Source: Pempheris klunzingeri
Taxonomy: Eukaryota; Chordata; Actinopteri; Acropomatiformes; Pempheridae
Direction of reading: 5' to 3'
DNA length: 64,000 nucleotides
Assembly: GCF_042242105.1 (NCBI RefSeq)
Contig: NC_092024.1
Coordinates: forward strand, 2,166,001 to 2,230,000
Positions within the stretch are counted from its first letter, which is position 1, and each line of letters opens with the position of its first letter. Positions 26,349-39,500 of the stretch are shown one piece after another. Made by a program: the position numbers and the translations under genes. The notes under the pieces are model-generated. The model was not told where the DNA came from and made no database searches. It saw only the letters and a list, made by a program, of their open reading frames with translations.

Positions 26349-27191
26349 AGACAAGACAAAACTCGTGCCTTTGATGGGAGAAAAAAAAAAAAAAGAAGAA
26401 GAGAGAAACAAAAAAGTGGCTTTGGGGTAAAAGAAAAAAAAAAAAAATAAAATAAAGAGTTTGTGATGCTCACTGCCATAACTTTAGGCCAATGAAAGGC
26501 AGGGCGGTTTGATGTTTAAGTGGTGTTTAATGAGATGTCTTTTCCATGCCAATCAGTGATTGTTGAATGCTTCTCTCTATATTTGAACTACATATAGGCC
26601 TATTTTGAGATTTTCTTTCTCAAATTAGTTTATCAAGAAAAAAAAAGAATACAAAGCGTTAGTTTGACTGTTAAAGGGTATTTTTCTAGCACAGCACATG
26701 TGTTCAATGATAGCTTCTAGACCTAAGAAATGTCTTAAAATTCTCAGAAATCCTTTTCCCCATCAAAGCCTTTTGGATTCACCGGCCGTGATTGCTCCAT
26801 CACTGCAGCTTTACGCTAGTTTGTGAATGACAGAACTTTGTGTTGGTGGGAAAAAGAGCGAGTGAAGCATTCCCTGTTTAGTAGAACCACAAATGCCTTT
26901 AGTATACAAATAAGCCTAGTCCGACATAGCCTACATACACATCCAAATCCTGCTGTATACCTGCCTTAAAAAAGTCAACATAGACTGTTTTCATTTTGAA
27001 TGCTGGCACATATTTTATTATTATTACTATTACTGAAGATTGTTGCAATATTTTTCATCATATGTTTATTTATTTATTTATTCTAATTATTTTATGTAAC
27101 TTATTGTTGTGTTTGTTGTGATTTTTTCCTGTGAATCGTTCTGGCAGTTTACATGTCGTATAGCCAAAATGTTTGTTTTTTTTTTTTTTTA

Positions 27192-27226
<35 letters not shown>

Positions 27227-27450
27227 TATTTGTCTGTCAAATTCATGAGTTGTGATAAATGTCGTGGGTCGGGTTTTAATCTTCAATCTCCACAGCTCTT
27301 GTAAAAAGAAAAAAAACGTAAAGCTCTTACCTTAGATGCAATCTTTTTTAAGGACAAGTTATTTTTCTTAAATGTTGGCTTTTATAGCGCTTTGATTGTA
27401 TGTGCATATCGTTGTTGTCTATCGAAATAAAATATTTTCAAAAGGACTAC
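26349..27450 (+). other. insm1 3' UTR with AU-rich element and poly(A) signals
   Basis: The sequence after the stop codon is AT-rich and non-coding. Overlapping AATAAA motifs at about 26447-26457 could give a short UTR. A further AATAAA at 27426-27431 is followed by GT-rich sequence (GGTGGTGTCACTGTGTG) that resembles a downstream element, so the long form of about 1.1 kb is likely. At 27065-27082 four overlapping ATTTA units form a class II-like AU-rich element. (ATT)n repeats lie at about 27205-27231. Confidence 0.6.
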
Positions 27451-27726
27451 GTCCCAAGGTGGTGTCACTGTGTGCTTTGAGAGAGTGGGGTGAGTGCACA
27501 CAGCCATGATGAACTTGATTTCTTCATGAAAAAGGTTTTGTGTTAGTGACATCAGTGAGTTTAGTGACCTTTGGGAAGTTTTTAAACTAACCCTCCTGTT
27601 GAGCCCATTGTCCATGAGGAGTTTCTGTCATTTTGTCTCTTTGGGGGAATCTTCAGCTGACAAAACAGCACACATCATGTTCAATACACATAATCATGCC
27701 AAGATGACCTGCAACTGTAGGGAAGA

Positions 27727-28852
27727 TTTATTAGAAATATAAAAAGTTTAATAAAAACTTATTTTCAGCTCCAAAATCAATGAATTAAAATCTCAAAAGA
27801 TCTTTCAATATAAACTTCATCCTAAAAAACTCTTTACACTTGATTAAAAAAAAAAAATAATGTATGGATTTAGGACCTCATTTCATTTAAAAGACTTTTT
27901 TTCTGGTCAGTTTTAATGCTGCTTTTAGGGAGGCGCTTTAAAGCTGGTTTCTCAAGGGGCACAGGACACAATGTCACATCCTAAAAGTTTTAACAGCCTT
28001 TAACTTCTCTTTTCTCCTCTCTGCTCTGCTCTCACTCCAAAATGGTGCGAATCTCTGTAACCGTCCTGAACAGGGAGAAGAAACCTTAGACGCCCCCTTG
28101 GCCAAACCTTTGCCTTCGATCCTCGTTTATCAGACTGATTGGCAGTAAATCATTGCTGCAGTGGCTCAATAGACGCCGCTTCGCTGCCATAGAGAAGCAC
28201 TTAGGGCCTAATCATAAATTCCCTCCTTAATACCATGTCAGGCCACGACAGGAGGACAAAGAGGTGGTGGATCAGAGCTCACCTCTGGAGCAGTAAAACA
28301 TCTGTCTGCTTTGGAAGACTCATGCAGCTTCATTTTGGTCGGTTTCCTGCTGATTTAGGACACACTGGGGCTCAGCTGGCTTCTTATCTGACCTCCAGAT
28401 CCTGCAAAGCATGAAGTCAGCTGTAATTTTAAGACATACAGACACATACAATCAGCATGGAGTAAGCCTTATAATTACTGAGGGTAAAATGTGCTTAATC
28501 TGTTCTACAGATGAATGAAAACACACTAAACAAAGTCCTCAGACTCCTGTTTGCTCCTACAGAGAGCTGTTCCTGCTCAGTAATAATGTCTAAGGCCAAA
28601 AGGAACCATGCAAACTTTTTAAACTGAGTATCACTTCCTGTGCAGGCCTCAGTGACAATACATGAAGACAGAGAGACATCTGAAGAGTGAAGACAGACTG
28701 CAGCTAGCAGTGTAACACATGAAATAATACAATCTGGCAGTAATAAGAGAGAATGTCAGCGAGCCCCTACCTGTTCTGCTGTAAACTAGCTCAGAGTCAA
28801 TGATTGTGGAAAACTGGGGAAAAATGAGGTAACATTAGGCTTCTTTCTCTAT

Positions 28853-28887
<35 letters not shown>

Positions 28888-29157
28888 AGAGGTTTAGGGC
28901 TCCAATTACGGTCAAGTGCTTCTTTTGCGTCTTTATGTGACCCAGGCGAGCCAGGGCACCCGTAGGTGTTGCAACCATTGCACCTGTATGTCCTGGTGAG
29001 GTTCCATTATGCTGGCCTCCCCAAAGCAGGGCAGAGCAGCAGGGGAGACAGATGGGAGCAGGGTCAGGTTACCCCTGCTGCTGCTGCTGCTAGCACTGTC
29101 GGCCGGGGTCAGGAAGCCCATGGTAACAGCACCATCATGTCAGAGCACACACACACT

Positions 29158-29216
<59 letters not shown>

Positions 29217-29976
29217 ACAAAACCCACCCAAAATCTGAGGTTGCACATTAAGCTGATGTGTTGTCGAGAGGGAAACATGACAAAGATACATAGAATTTCA
29301 AATTGATTTAATGAAATGTTTCAATTTTCACATTTCTAATAAAGATAGCAGGACTTCGGTCGTTAAAAACAGTTTGATATGTTGACAGGTAATGATGAAA
29401 TCTTCAAGCTTTTTTTCCTCTTATACAAAGATTATATTACAGGCATTAATATATTTATATTTAGAGGGTGGTGAAGCCCTCAAATTTGACACAATGTACA
29501 AGGATTTCTAAAACGAGAAGAAAAGCAAAAACATACTAGGACTAACACGAGCTCAGTTCCTTCACGTATATAAGACACACAATCCTTATCTTGGTCCAAA
29601 CTAACATCTCCAGCAACTAAGCCACCAAAAGGGGAGCGCAGACTCCTCTAACAGACATCTATAGCCTACGATCTATAGATCAGCATCCTGGGTGGTTCCT
29701 TCAAGTGGCTTTGGGGAAAATAAAAACCATAGATGTGATCCAGGCCTATATATCTATACATTCTTCAAAAAAACACAAAAGCACATAAAATGCTCAATCA
29801 ATCCTCCGCTGTTTGGATTCCCCATTTTCTGCTCGGGGGAAAGAACAAACAAAAGGAGGTGAGATGTGAGGAAAATGACAGCAGAGCAGGGGGAAAGTAA
29901 GGCATAGTAGTGCAACAGATGGGGATCGTGTTGCAGCTTGGGTGGAGCCCTCAGAGGGTGTGAGTGTGTACCGTGT

Positions 29977-30008
<32 letters not shown>

Positions 30009-31975
30009 TTGGGGAAACACCTGGCTACCATGACAACCCGAGTGGGCAGGTTGGAAGTGAGAGCGCCGGCCTGGCTGTTGCTAGGAGGGCTGTTAGAGTT
30101 CAGCTCAGGCATGCCACCTAAAACCCCCCACCCTCCCTGCCACCCCCCACCCCTCCGGTGGCCTCAGGAGGCGACATGGGGAGAGGATCATGGGAAAGAG
30201 GAGGAGTCTGTGCCAGTGCCAGTCTTGACTCCACTCACAGATAAAGACGGAGCGGCACGCCACCTTTAATAGAGACTAAACAAGGAAACCCACGATTCCA
30301 AATCCATCTGTTGTTTTTGTTTTTGTTGTGGGAAGCACGAGACAATGACCTTTAGAGACGCAGGGGGAGGATAACATTTTGTTTTAGACTGCTAACGAGG
30401 AGATGTAATGCATGGTTTTTCTCAGACAACAAAGAAGAGACCCTAGAATCTAATTATGGGGAGTAGAGGTGGTGTGGGACAGCATCTTAGCGGGCAGACA
30501 TAACACAGGCACTGTGAGAAGCTCCCTCAGACACTCACAAATAACACACCCACACTCAAGCACACACACACACACCCACCCACCCACACACACCCACACA
30601 CACACACACTCACACACACACCCACACACCAGTGCATGGAGTTAAGATTCACCTGAGGCTCTGGCGGTATTTTTCCTCTAAACAGCACATGAATACATAT
30701 TACAACATGACAGCAAAATAATTCATCAAATAGTCCTTTCTATATACATCTAGCAAACAGACAAATAAAACTTAAAGCAATTTACATCCAAGAACAAAGA
30801 GAAACATTCAATGCTAGTTAAGTGACAGTGACAGTGAGTGCAAAAACGTTGGTCGGGAACGTTGGAATGTCGATGTCTCAGCTTCCCAGGACAGCGAAAC
30901 TGATAGCAGAGGAAAGAGACAGGAGGAACTTATTCAATTACCGGACATGAGCCTATGTTAACGACATCAGAAAACAATTACAAACGCAGTCTTTTCTCGT
31001 TCCAGCAGGGTTGCATAAATCAAATCATGACACAATCCATCGGAATTCATTTAAAAGGGAAAATTAGAGCGATAAAAAGAAAACCCAAACAAATTTCTGT
31101 TCAGCTTAAGTTAGAAAGATGTCATTGATTGTCCACTCTGGGTTCAAAACAATTAAAAAGCCTCTGACTGCTGGTACCACAGGAACCCCGTGCCCAGGAA
31201 GTCTGTGTAGTAGGGCAGTGAGTACAAATCATTCTGGGGAGGCATTCCCCATGCATCCGCCTTTTCTCCTTCTCACTGTAGGGAGACGGTCCACAATCGT
31301 TGTCCGAACTGGTGCTACCGAGAAGGACACCACCACCGTCCTGTCCCCAACCGAAGCAGTATGTTTGACACAGAAAGGCGGTGGCAGGTGCAGTGGAGGT
31401 AAAAAGGCAGACACGTTTCTAAATGGACACCAATCTCTTGTGCAGTTTTAACATCATGCCATTTACAGCTGTGTCATTCAGTGCTTTGTTACATTACGTG
31501 TTAAGAAAGAGATGAGATATAGAAACAGGGTAAAGCAGTCTCCCATTCCCTTACTATAGTAAGAACTTTTTTCTCTAGTGCAGGACACCACTAGAACATG
31601 AGAATAAAATGTTTCATGTTTCTTTAAGACTTCTCAGTTAAGTCTTCCTATGCTGCTGATCCTTAAGCTGAAACCACCAGGATGAACATAAATAGCTTAG
31701 TCAGGCATCCACCTCGATTGAGCAGTTAAACACCACAACAAATGGAAATGTATCACCGAACTCAATGATTGCCACTTAAATTAAAAATTGCAATATGCTC
31801 CAGTTACATGTTTATATGACACAAAATAAAAAAAAAAAAGAGAAACAATAATACACCCCACCCCCCCAAAAAAAGAAAAAAAAAAAAATTCTCTTGCAGT
31901 CACGGCTGGGTTTGTGAGGTTCTTCGAGAAAAGATTAAAGGCTGCACTCAGGAAAGAGGGGACGGGTTGAACATC
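27727..31975 (-). other. Region downstream of the ralgapa2 stop, possible long 3' UTR
   Basis: No exon is recognised here. TTTATT at 27727-27732 is AATAAA on the minus strand, and I saw no earlier canonical copy between it and the stop codon at 31976. If used, it gives a 3' UTR of about 4.2 kb ending roughly 300 bases from the insm1 poly(A) site. Variant signals (TATAAA) near 29454 and 31810 could end it earlier. The region contains four CA/GT arrays and CTG repeats at 29073-29093. Confidence 0.3.
28856..30630. repeat. Cluster of (CA)n/(GT)n microsatellites
   Basis: Separate arrays lie at about 28856-28884 (CA), 29143-29219 (CA, the longest, with slight interruptions), 29970-30009 (GT) and 30557-30628 (CA with CCCA interruptions). 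All are downstream of the ralgapa2 stop codon. Open frames over them consist of repeated Thr-His or Cys-Val and are artefacts. Confidence 0.95.
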
Positions 31976-34900
31976 TCAGGTAGAGGATTTGCTTATAGCG
32001 CTGGCTGATCGACGGAGTTTTCCGGAAACTCGGTTCCTTGTGGCACGGGGCATTGTGGGAGAAACCTGGTCGGCAGAGTCCGTTGCACCGGTGGTGTTTC
32101 CGGCTTCAGTGCTGGCACTGCCGGTGAAGGAGCCTGGGAGAGAGATGGATGGAGAGTTTGTGGACAGAAAGGGAAAAAAAAAGACAATGGTGGAGAGAGA
32201 CGGACCTGGTCAGACATGGCAGGGGGTCATTTGGGTTTTGCGTGATTGCTTTTTATCCCAGCATGCTTTGTCATGCACGTGGCCGCTCCCACAATCAAGA
32301 TTACCCAGCTTGTAGGATTTTCACCAACATTTACAAAACTTACAATGCAAACTGTAAAAAAGCACAAGTGTTAGGATTTGAGTTTGTTCTACTCTTTAAG
32401 TCATTAGAATAAAGATGCGTGAAAGCAAATTAAATATTTCAGAAATTACAGGCCATTTTCACATGCTGTAGAAAAACACAGAGAGGAGCTGCCTTTCTTG
32501 CCAATACAGTTTTTTACTGTATAGGATAAAAAAAACGGAGGGGGGGGTAACCTTTGTAATGATAAAAAAAAAGTATTCAGTTTGCAGTGTGACAGCAGTA
32601 TGCTTTGAATGGAAGCAAAATTACACATTATGCTCTTGTTGTGAACATGAGGAGCCTTCCCATTGTCAAACATTGTCCTTTTTCAAAAAACTTCACATCC
32701 ATGATTACGGGATGGCAAACAGCAATAAGCTGGGAGGTGGGCATGAAATGTTGGCGAGGACAATCAAGTATTGTGAACGTCGCCCTGACCATTCCCAAAC
32801 TGCGCCCCCCCCCCCCACCCCCCTCAAAACCCGCCTTTGCCCCATGCCTCGGGTTTAAACAACTTTTCTGCTTTGTCGAGATGGCATCTGGTTGCCTATT
32901 TTCTTTCCTATCCTTTTATTTCGGGCCATTTTTCTGAGGCATCTCAAGTTGCAGCGGCTAAAAGGAATGGCAGATGGCTGGAGTAACAGACACTCAGCAG
33001 CACAGTGGACACCGGCAGCATCCAGGGCTGCAGCTCACTGGGAGAGGCTGGGCCACGGATGAAACATTGGGTGTGTGCATTGTGCGGGGCAAGAGGGGAG
33101 GTGAGGGGGTCCGACCATGTATTCTCAAATCTGCATATGAATATAAAAAAGGGTTGGGCTTGGCTAAAAATGTGGGCTGGCCTCACGGATGGAACAAATC
33201 CTGCATTCCCCTATTCTTCTAGCCATTCCTACAGTAAACACTTTTGTTTTCTAAACTAAGCTCTAGCTGCATGTGCTGTGAAGACACATTATGGACAGGA
33301 GGAAGGCAACCACCTATTACAGCTACAATGGTGTGGTACATTTCAACACCCACCCTGCAGACGTCCCTTTTGGTTACGTGGCTGTTAAAACACACTGCAC
33401 TTAACAGTCATCACTCACACTGTGGCACTTAATGAGTGTGGGTTGCATCGGTTTCTAAATGTTTGTTAATGTATGGCATTGTGTGAGAATTAATTTTCAC
33501 AGTAAGTTGCTGAGTGAAAAAAGAATCCAGATCCAGAATAGAATAATGTTTCATTCTGATTGTCATTATACCCATGCATACCCCTGCATTTCCATCCCTA
33601 GCTCAGCCCAAACTGCCTTATGGTGAGGTTAATTTCAGATGGAAAGAAGAAGGGAGAGACGGAGAGAGAAAGAAAACAAAGACGCTCTTTAAATGGCCCT
33701 ACTATGCCATTGGTCCCCTCTGCAGCAGTTCAAACAAGGCTTTAGATGACAAAGACGTCTTCCAGTGCGGCAGGTGTTAGTCTCAGTCTGCCCCGGGCAA
33801 ACAGGCACACTCCAACAGGAGGAAATGAGGGGGGTGGAGGGATTGGGGAAAAAAGGAAAGAAAGAAAAGAGAAAAGTGTTTGCTGGGGGAAGAGATAAAG
33901 GCGCGCCACATGCAGAAGCGAGGGCCAGAAGTGTAGCCGTATTGTTCATGCTGCTACTTAGTCAGGTGCTAATTGTCCCCACCGTGCATCACTTTCAATT
34001 ACCAGCCTGGCCTAAACAGTAGGATACCCTCCAAATAAACAGTCTGGTTTCTCTGTCCCCTTCCCTTTGTCAGAGCACTCAGTAAATAAAGCGTGGTTAG
34101 TGCTGAATGAAAAAAGGAGGCGTGGGGGAGAACAGCCAGGATGAGTGAACGAGCGAAGGGTAGGCAGGCCGCTGGACGGACACAAGCTTCCTGTCTGGCT
34201 TGGGGCTTACCTTCGCCATATACCGTATTTGGACCTTTAAGATATTTTTAATCTAAAAGGGAAAAACAGAGTAGATGTGAGAGAGCAGTGGACACAGTGA
34301 CACACACCATACCACACTGCAGCAGAACACAACACAACGCCGCTGAACAGTCAGTGATTTGAGTGCCGGAGGGGAGGGACATTCAGGCAGCTTGTGTGGT
34401 GTCGAGGTTAGTTGTCACTGGAAGGTTGAAAAGTCAGACAAGGTTAAATGATTCGGGTGATGAGTTAATCAAGTGCTGCTTCTCTGAAGATACAGCGAAG
34501 GCCATAATGTCTGATGGTACCAAATAAATCTGCCCAATTCTCAGGTTTCAAAAGTAAATCTGAAATCCAGAGCTCGAAGGGGGGAGCAGATCACATGGCA
34601 ACAGCAGGCTGAGAAACATTTAGCACCAGTGTTGCTACAAGAGAGGTTCGGGTGAGAAGGTTAAAGAGGCTGGGGCACCTCAGAGGGAGCTTTTAAGTTG
34701 TTATATCTACCAGAGAGAAGCGTTGCTTTCTCATGTGCGGTTACTCATTTTGAAAAGGTTTAGAGGATGAACACAAAACAACAAAAACTGAGCAAAGCAG
34801 GGCAAGCATGACACAGCAAGGGCACAGCACTGTGGATGGAGTCTGTAGGACAGATGGACTCGCTCATGCAGGAAGCCACAATGCTGGACTGAAGTTTGGG

Positions 34901-35664
34901 GATGTGAGTGAGGCTGCATTCAGGATGATGGACCATGAGGCTGGAGGTTGAGGATACAAGCAAAACTGTGAAGAGATGGATAATGTACAGGAGTGGGCCA
35001 CGGTTAAATGCCTCACAGCAAACAGGTGAAACACTGCAGGAGCGCTTCATTTAGTAATTAGCATGCAGATTCTGCACTTGAATCCTAGACCTGCTTCGCT
35101 GTTACAAAAGGGCTAAATCAAGCACAGCGCCCAGATATTCAACGATGGCCTAAATGAATGAAGGGGTGGATGTTGGTGGGCTGTGGCTGGGCATCATGCC
35201 TAGTGTGGAGGAATCAGGCAGAGTCTTACAGTCCAGTTTGGCCCAGGGGTACTCCATGTCCCAAACCATCCCCGGCCAACGCCTGCACGCTGTCATGGAG
35301 CATGGATGACATGTTAGTGGCAGGAATGGGAGCCATAGCAGGGTGGAAACAGACTGATGTATGGATGGAAGAGCTCGCACGCACACACGCACACACACAC
35401 ACACACACACACGCACACACGCACACACACACACACACATGGGAGGGCAATAGCACATTTCAGGAGGGTGACAATGAGGAGCAGTGTCAGCCAGCCATCA
35501 CCTGTACATTGAAGCTATATGCTTGATGAGACACGGAGGATCAGGCATGATAGACGACAACAGTAAAGAATACTTAGACACATTACATATTTGGCCTGAA
35601 GCATTAAACAAATCAGTTACAGAGCAGCCTTCAAATTCATAAATGCAAATGATAAGGATAAATG

Positions 35665-35704
<40 letters not shown>

Positions 35705-36490
35705 CAACAGCGTTAACTGGGAGTGCTTGCTTCAGTCAATTAATTAAGTGACTGATAGAAAATTAATCTGCAACAAATTTGGCAATCCAATAATCAGCAT
35801 TTAAGAGGCTCTTAAGGACATCCCTTTTATTCAGAAGCTTGCCAAGCAAAGGCGACTTGTTAAATTACACAACAGCACTGTTGTAATGGTTAACCTGTAA
35901 GAAAGCGGCTGTGTTACTGCATTGTATGGAGCAAGGGAGTCCTGGATAAAATATGAATGGACACACACGCACACACACACACACACAGACACACACACAC
36001 CCTCCCATTAGCCTATTAATCTATTTACGAGCAAAGATTCCGGGGATATACAAATTGTCGCTCAGAACGAGTTTCCGCAGCAGTAAGGGTGATACAACAG
36101 CCTTACAGACTTCATTATGTTACGGCCTCTCACATTAGCCACAGCATATGTGCCATGCTGTGAAACATCATTGTAAAGCCTGGCTAACCTCTCTAGCCTC
36201 CCTCTGTCCAGCCACAAAGGAACCCTGGATTGAAACAGTCCTCAAGTCTTCCTCCCTCCTTCGCTCCCACCAGCTCCCCCTCCTTTCTATACCTCTGGAC
36301 CTGGCTCTATTTTATCCCCGTCAGCCCTTCTCTTTAAGCTGCTTTGGTGCTGAGGATGAGAAGAGGTGACTGGGGGTCAGTCTGGGCAGATTTTATTTTT
36401 ATACATCTGCAGAAGAGATGGGCCAACAGCATGGTAATGTGGCGGACCACCTCTTGCCTGCCTTTAACAGCCTGAATATCGCACCTGCCA

Positions 36491-36535
<45 letters not shown>

Positions 36536-39500
36536 CTAGAAAAATCTGACATTTAATTCTCACATGCCAACATAAACGACAAAAATATTACATACACTTT
36601 AAAGCGGCCTTAAAGCATATAAGCACTGACAGATTTGAAAATGACAAGACGGCATGGTATTGTGGAGTGCTTTCCTTGTCAAAACAGAACGTGTGTCAGG
36701 ATCCAATAGAGTGGAAAAGTGCAATTCTGTATTGATTTCAGTGCTGTTGCAGATCGATCAGAGCTGGTACAAGTAAGAAGAACACGATAAGACATGTTTT
36801 CCATTCTATTCATCATGGACTGATAAGAGTGCTGTGCTGACATCCGCGAGCTGCTGTTTGTCGGTCGAATCTTTTAAGTGTTGGTGAATGAGCTCATGAA
36901 GACATGCGCATGCGTACACACACATATATATACAAACGTGCACTCTGTGACCGCCATTTAACAAGGCTGCTTATATTCATAGGAAAGTAATTGCACGGAA
37001 AGAAGAAACGACAAGAGATGAACAAAGTGGTGTGAGTGGGGCTTGAGGAAGTGGAGAAAGCAGTGTGTTTGAAGTCAGTCGGACAGCGTGAAGAGCCGGG
37101 CCAGTCGTTTGATATTCATCAGTGAGCGTAGGTGTGGAAGAAGAGGGGAGAGAAAGAGGGGGGCGGAGGATGTGATTGGGGGCAAACAGGTGTGTTGTGG
37201 TGCAGGAGGAGGAGGAGGAGGAGAAACCGATATGGAGAAAGTGGCAAGAAAATAGATGACGCAGAAAAGGGTAAAAGGGCAGGAGAGGAAACTGCAAAAA
37301 TGATGAAGCAATAGTGGGATGGAGATATAGAAAGAAAGGAGGGACAGAGGTGCAGTGTGGTTCATTTCTCACCTGTCCCACTCATTGGATATCCAGGAGA
37401 TGGGGAGAAGACCTGCGAGGCAAAGTCTTCAAAGGTCATGACCTCTCTGTGGTTCTGAACAATGGCCTCCAAGTAGAGCGCCCGCTCCTCATAGCTGGTC
37501 AGCTCTTGTTAAGGAAGAGAACATAATGGTGTGTTGGACAAAAACAAGGCAGCACGGTATAGCTAGCCTGTGACTAAAACTCACACTCACAAAAAATTTG
37601 CACATTTCAGAATGTCATCAAAACATCCATCTGTACAATTTGTGAGTTGGAACAAGTCATAGCAACAGTTACCAATCACATTTTTTTCAGCGCTGCACTG
37701 CATATACATGTAATGTGGGAGCGAGAGGCAGCTTTACGGAGCAGGGCAGCTCCACCATCAGCAACCCCGCCAGAAGCAAAGATGGAACAATCAGCCATGC
37801 CACACATCCCCAAAAGAGAAAGCAGTCTCCAAAATAATCATAAAAAAGACAGAAAGAATACATCACTGCTGGCGTGATGCTCCAAACCTCCTCTCCCCCT
37901 CTCTCGTCCCTCTCTTCTCTCTAATAGAACCCCTGCTGCAGGCAGCATGTCTAGGACCACCCTCCCCGATGTGCTGCCTGCCACTTCTCCGTGCCATCAG
38001 GGGGAAAATTGGAGCCATTTGAAATTCAGAGTGACAAGCAGTGACTGGAGCCTGGGCAGCCAGCATGCAGGATGGATGGCCGGACTGAAATGAGGAAAAC
38101 TCAAAAATAAATAAATAAAAAAACGAAACATAAATAACTTAACAAATAAATAAATAAGCCTGCTAAATTGTTGCCGGGCGAGGGTGGTAAACATTCTGAT
38201 GGCCATTATCATATCATTACCATAGATATATCGTGCTTAGTCTGTTGTGGAATGGAGGCAAGTGCTGGATGAAATATGGTGCAGACAACTATTGCAGTAA
38301 AAGGTCTATCTGATGGCATAATGGTAGAAAACACTTTTGAGATTTAACTGTGTGCGTGTATGCTTGACAATGAGTCTGATTATTCCCACGGCTGTCTGTT
38401 GTGGCAATAGCCGACACCTAACAAACTGCTTGACAAACACATGCATTCTCACTCTCCCTCGCACACACACACACACACACACAACTCTAGCTGCTCAACA
38501 CAGAGGCGCCCTCCCCCTCATCTCATTATGACTGCAAGGGTGGAGTGGCACTGGGCTGTTGCTGACGCCAAGCCTGAACCAGGCTGAGCTGAGATAGGCT
38601 GGACTGGGCCGAGCGGCTCTGGTCTGGGTTAGATAGATAGGATGAGACAGTGACTGGGCAGGGGGCCTGCTATGGGCACATGCCGCCACAGCAGGGGCCA
38701 AGGCAGCCATGACCAATGGCTTTGAGGGAACCGTGGCAAAGCGGGGGTGACGGGCACCTGAGCCGAGAGGCACCAGAGGGTACCGTGGCCAAGCTGCTCA
38801 CAGGGACAGGAAGGGATGGACAGAGGGCAGAATAAGACAAAGGATAGGGTAACAGAGGAAGATAAGGAACAGGATAGGCTGGTATACTTGTGCAAAGGCT
38901 GGATATGTTTGGTTCCAATGAACTAAATTGTAAGTCTAACATAGACTTAGTCATAGTCAAGTGCATTTCTTGTAAAAAGCAAAAAACATGAGCAGCATTA
39001 TTTTACAATGGAAGAAAGAATGGTATAGTGTGAGTGGGTTGAAATAAATATGCTCCTCAGACAGAAACACTTGATTTGTTCCATATAAAAAATTACGGGA
39101 ATCTACTCAATTATTTTGTTGCAAAATGAGATTCCTGGAGAAGATCTGGACACTTGTCAGGACAGAACACCAAGAGATCCATTAAAATAAAAGCTCATAT
39201 TCCCTACCTCAAGTAGGAAAAGAGGAATGGAAAGACAGAAATGAACAAATAAAATAAGCACACTTTAAGACCTGTATACTAATATACTGTATTTGATTTA
39301 CTCCACACTGCCAACATTGCCATTTAAGAGATGCAGAGCAGCATGACTTTAGGCACGTAAAAGCACTTCCCTTGAGCTCTACATCTGTCTTCCAGTCATA
39401 GCCAGACATGCAACGTCATTGTTTTCTGTCACTTGCTGGAAACAGTATTGGACAAAGAGTGGGCATCCCAGTCTCTGCTGCCATGGTAACTTGGGTCACG

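Noticed and set aside
36977..37381. A 134-codon minus-strand open frame next to a ralgapa2 exon
   Set aside because: It is low-complexity Ser/Pro/Leu from a purine-rich tract, begins within the intron, and does not continue the ralgapa2 frame across the GTGAGA donor at 37372.
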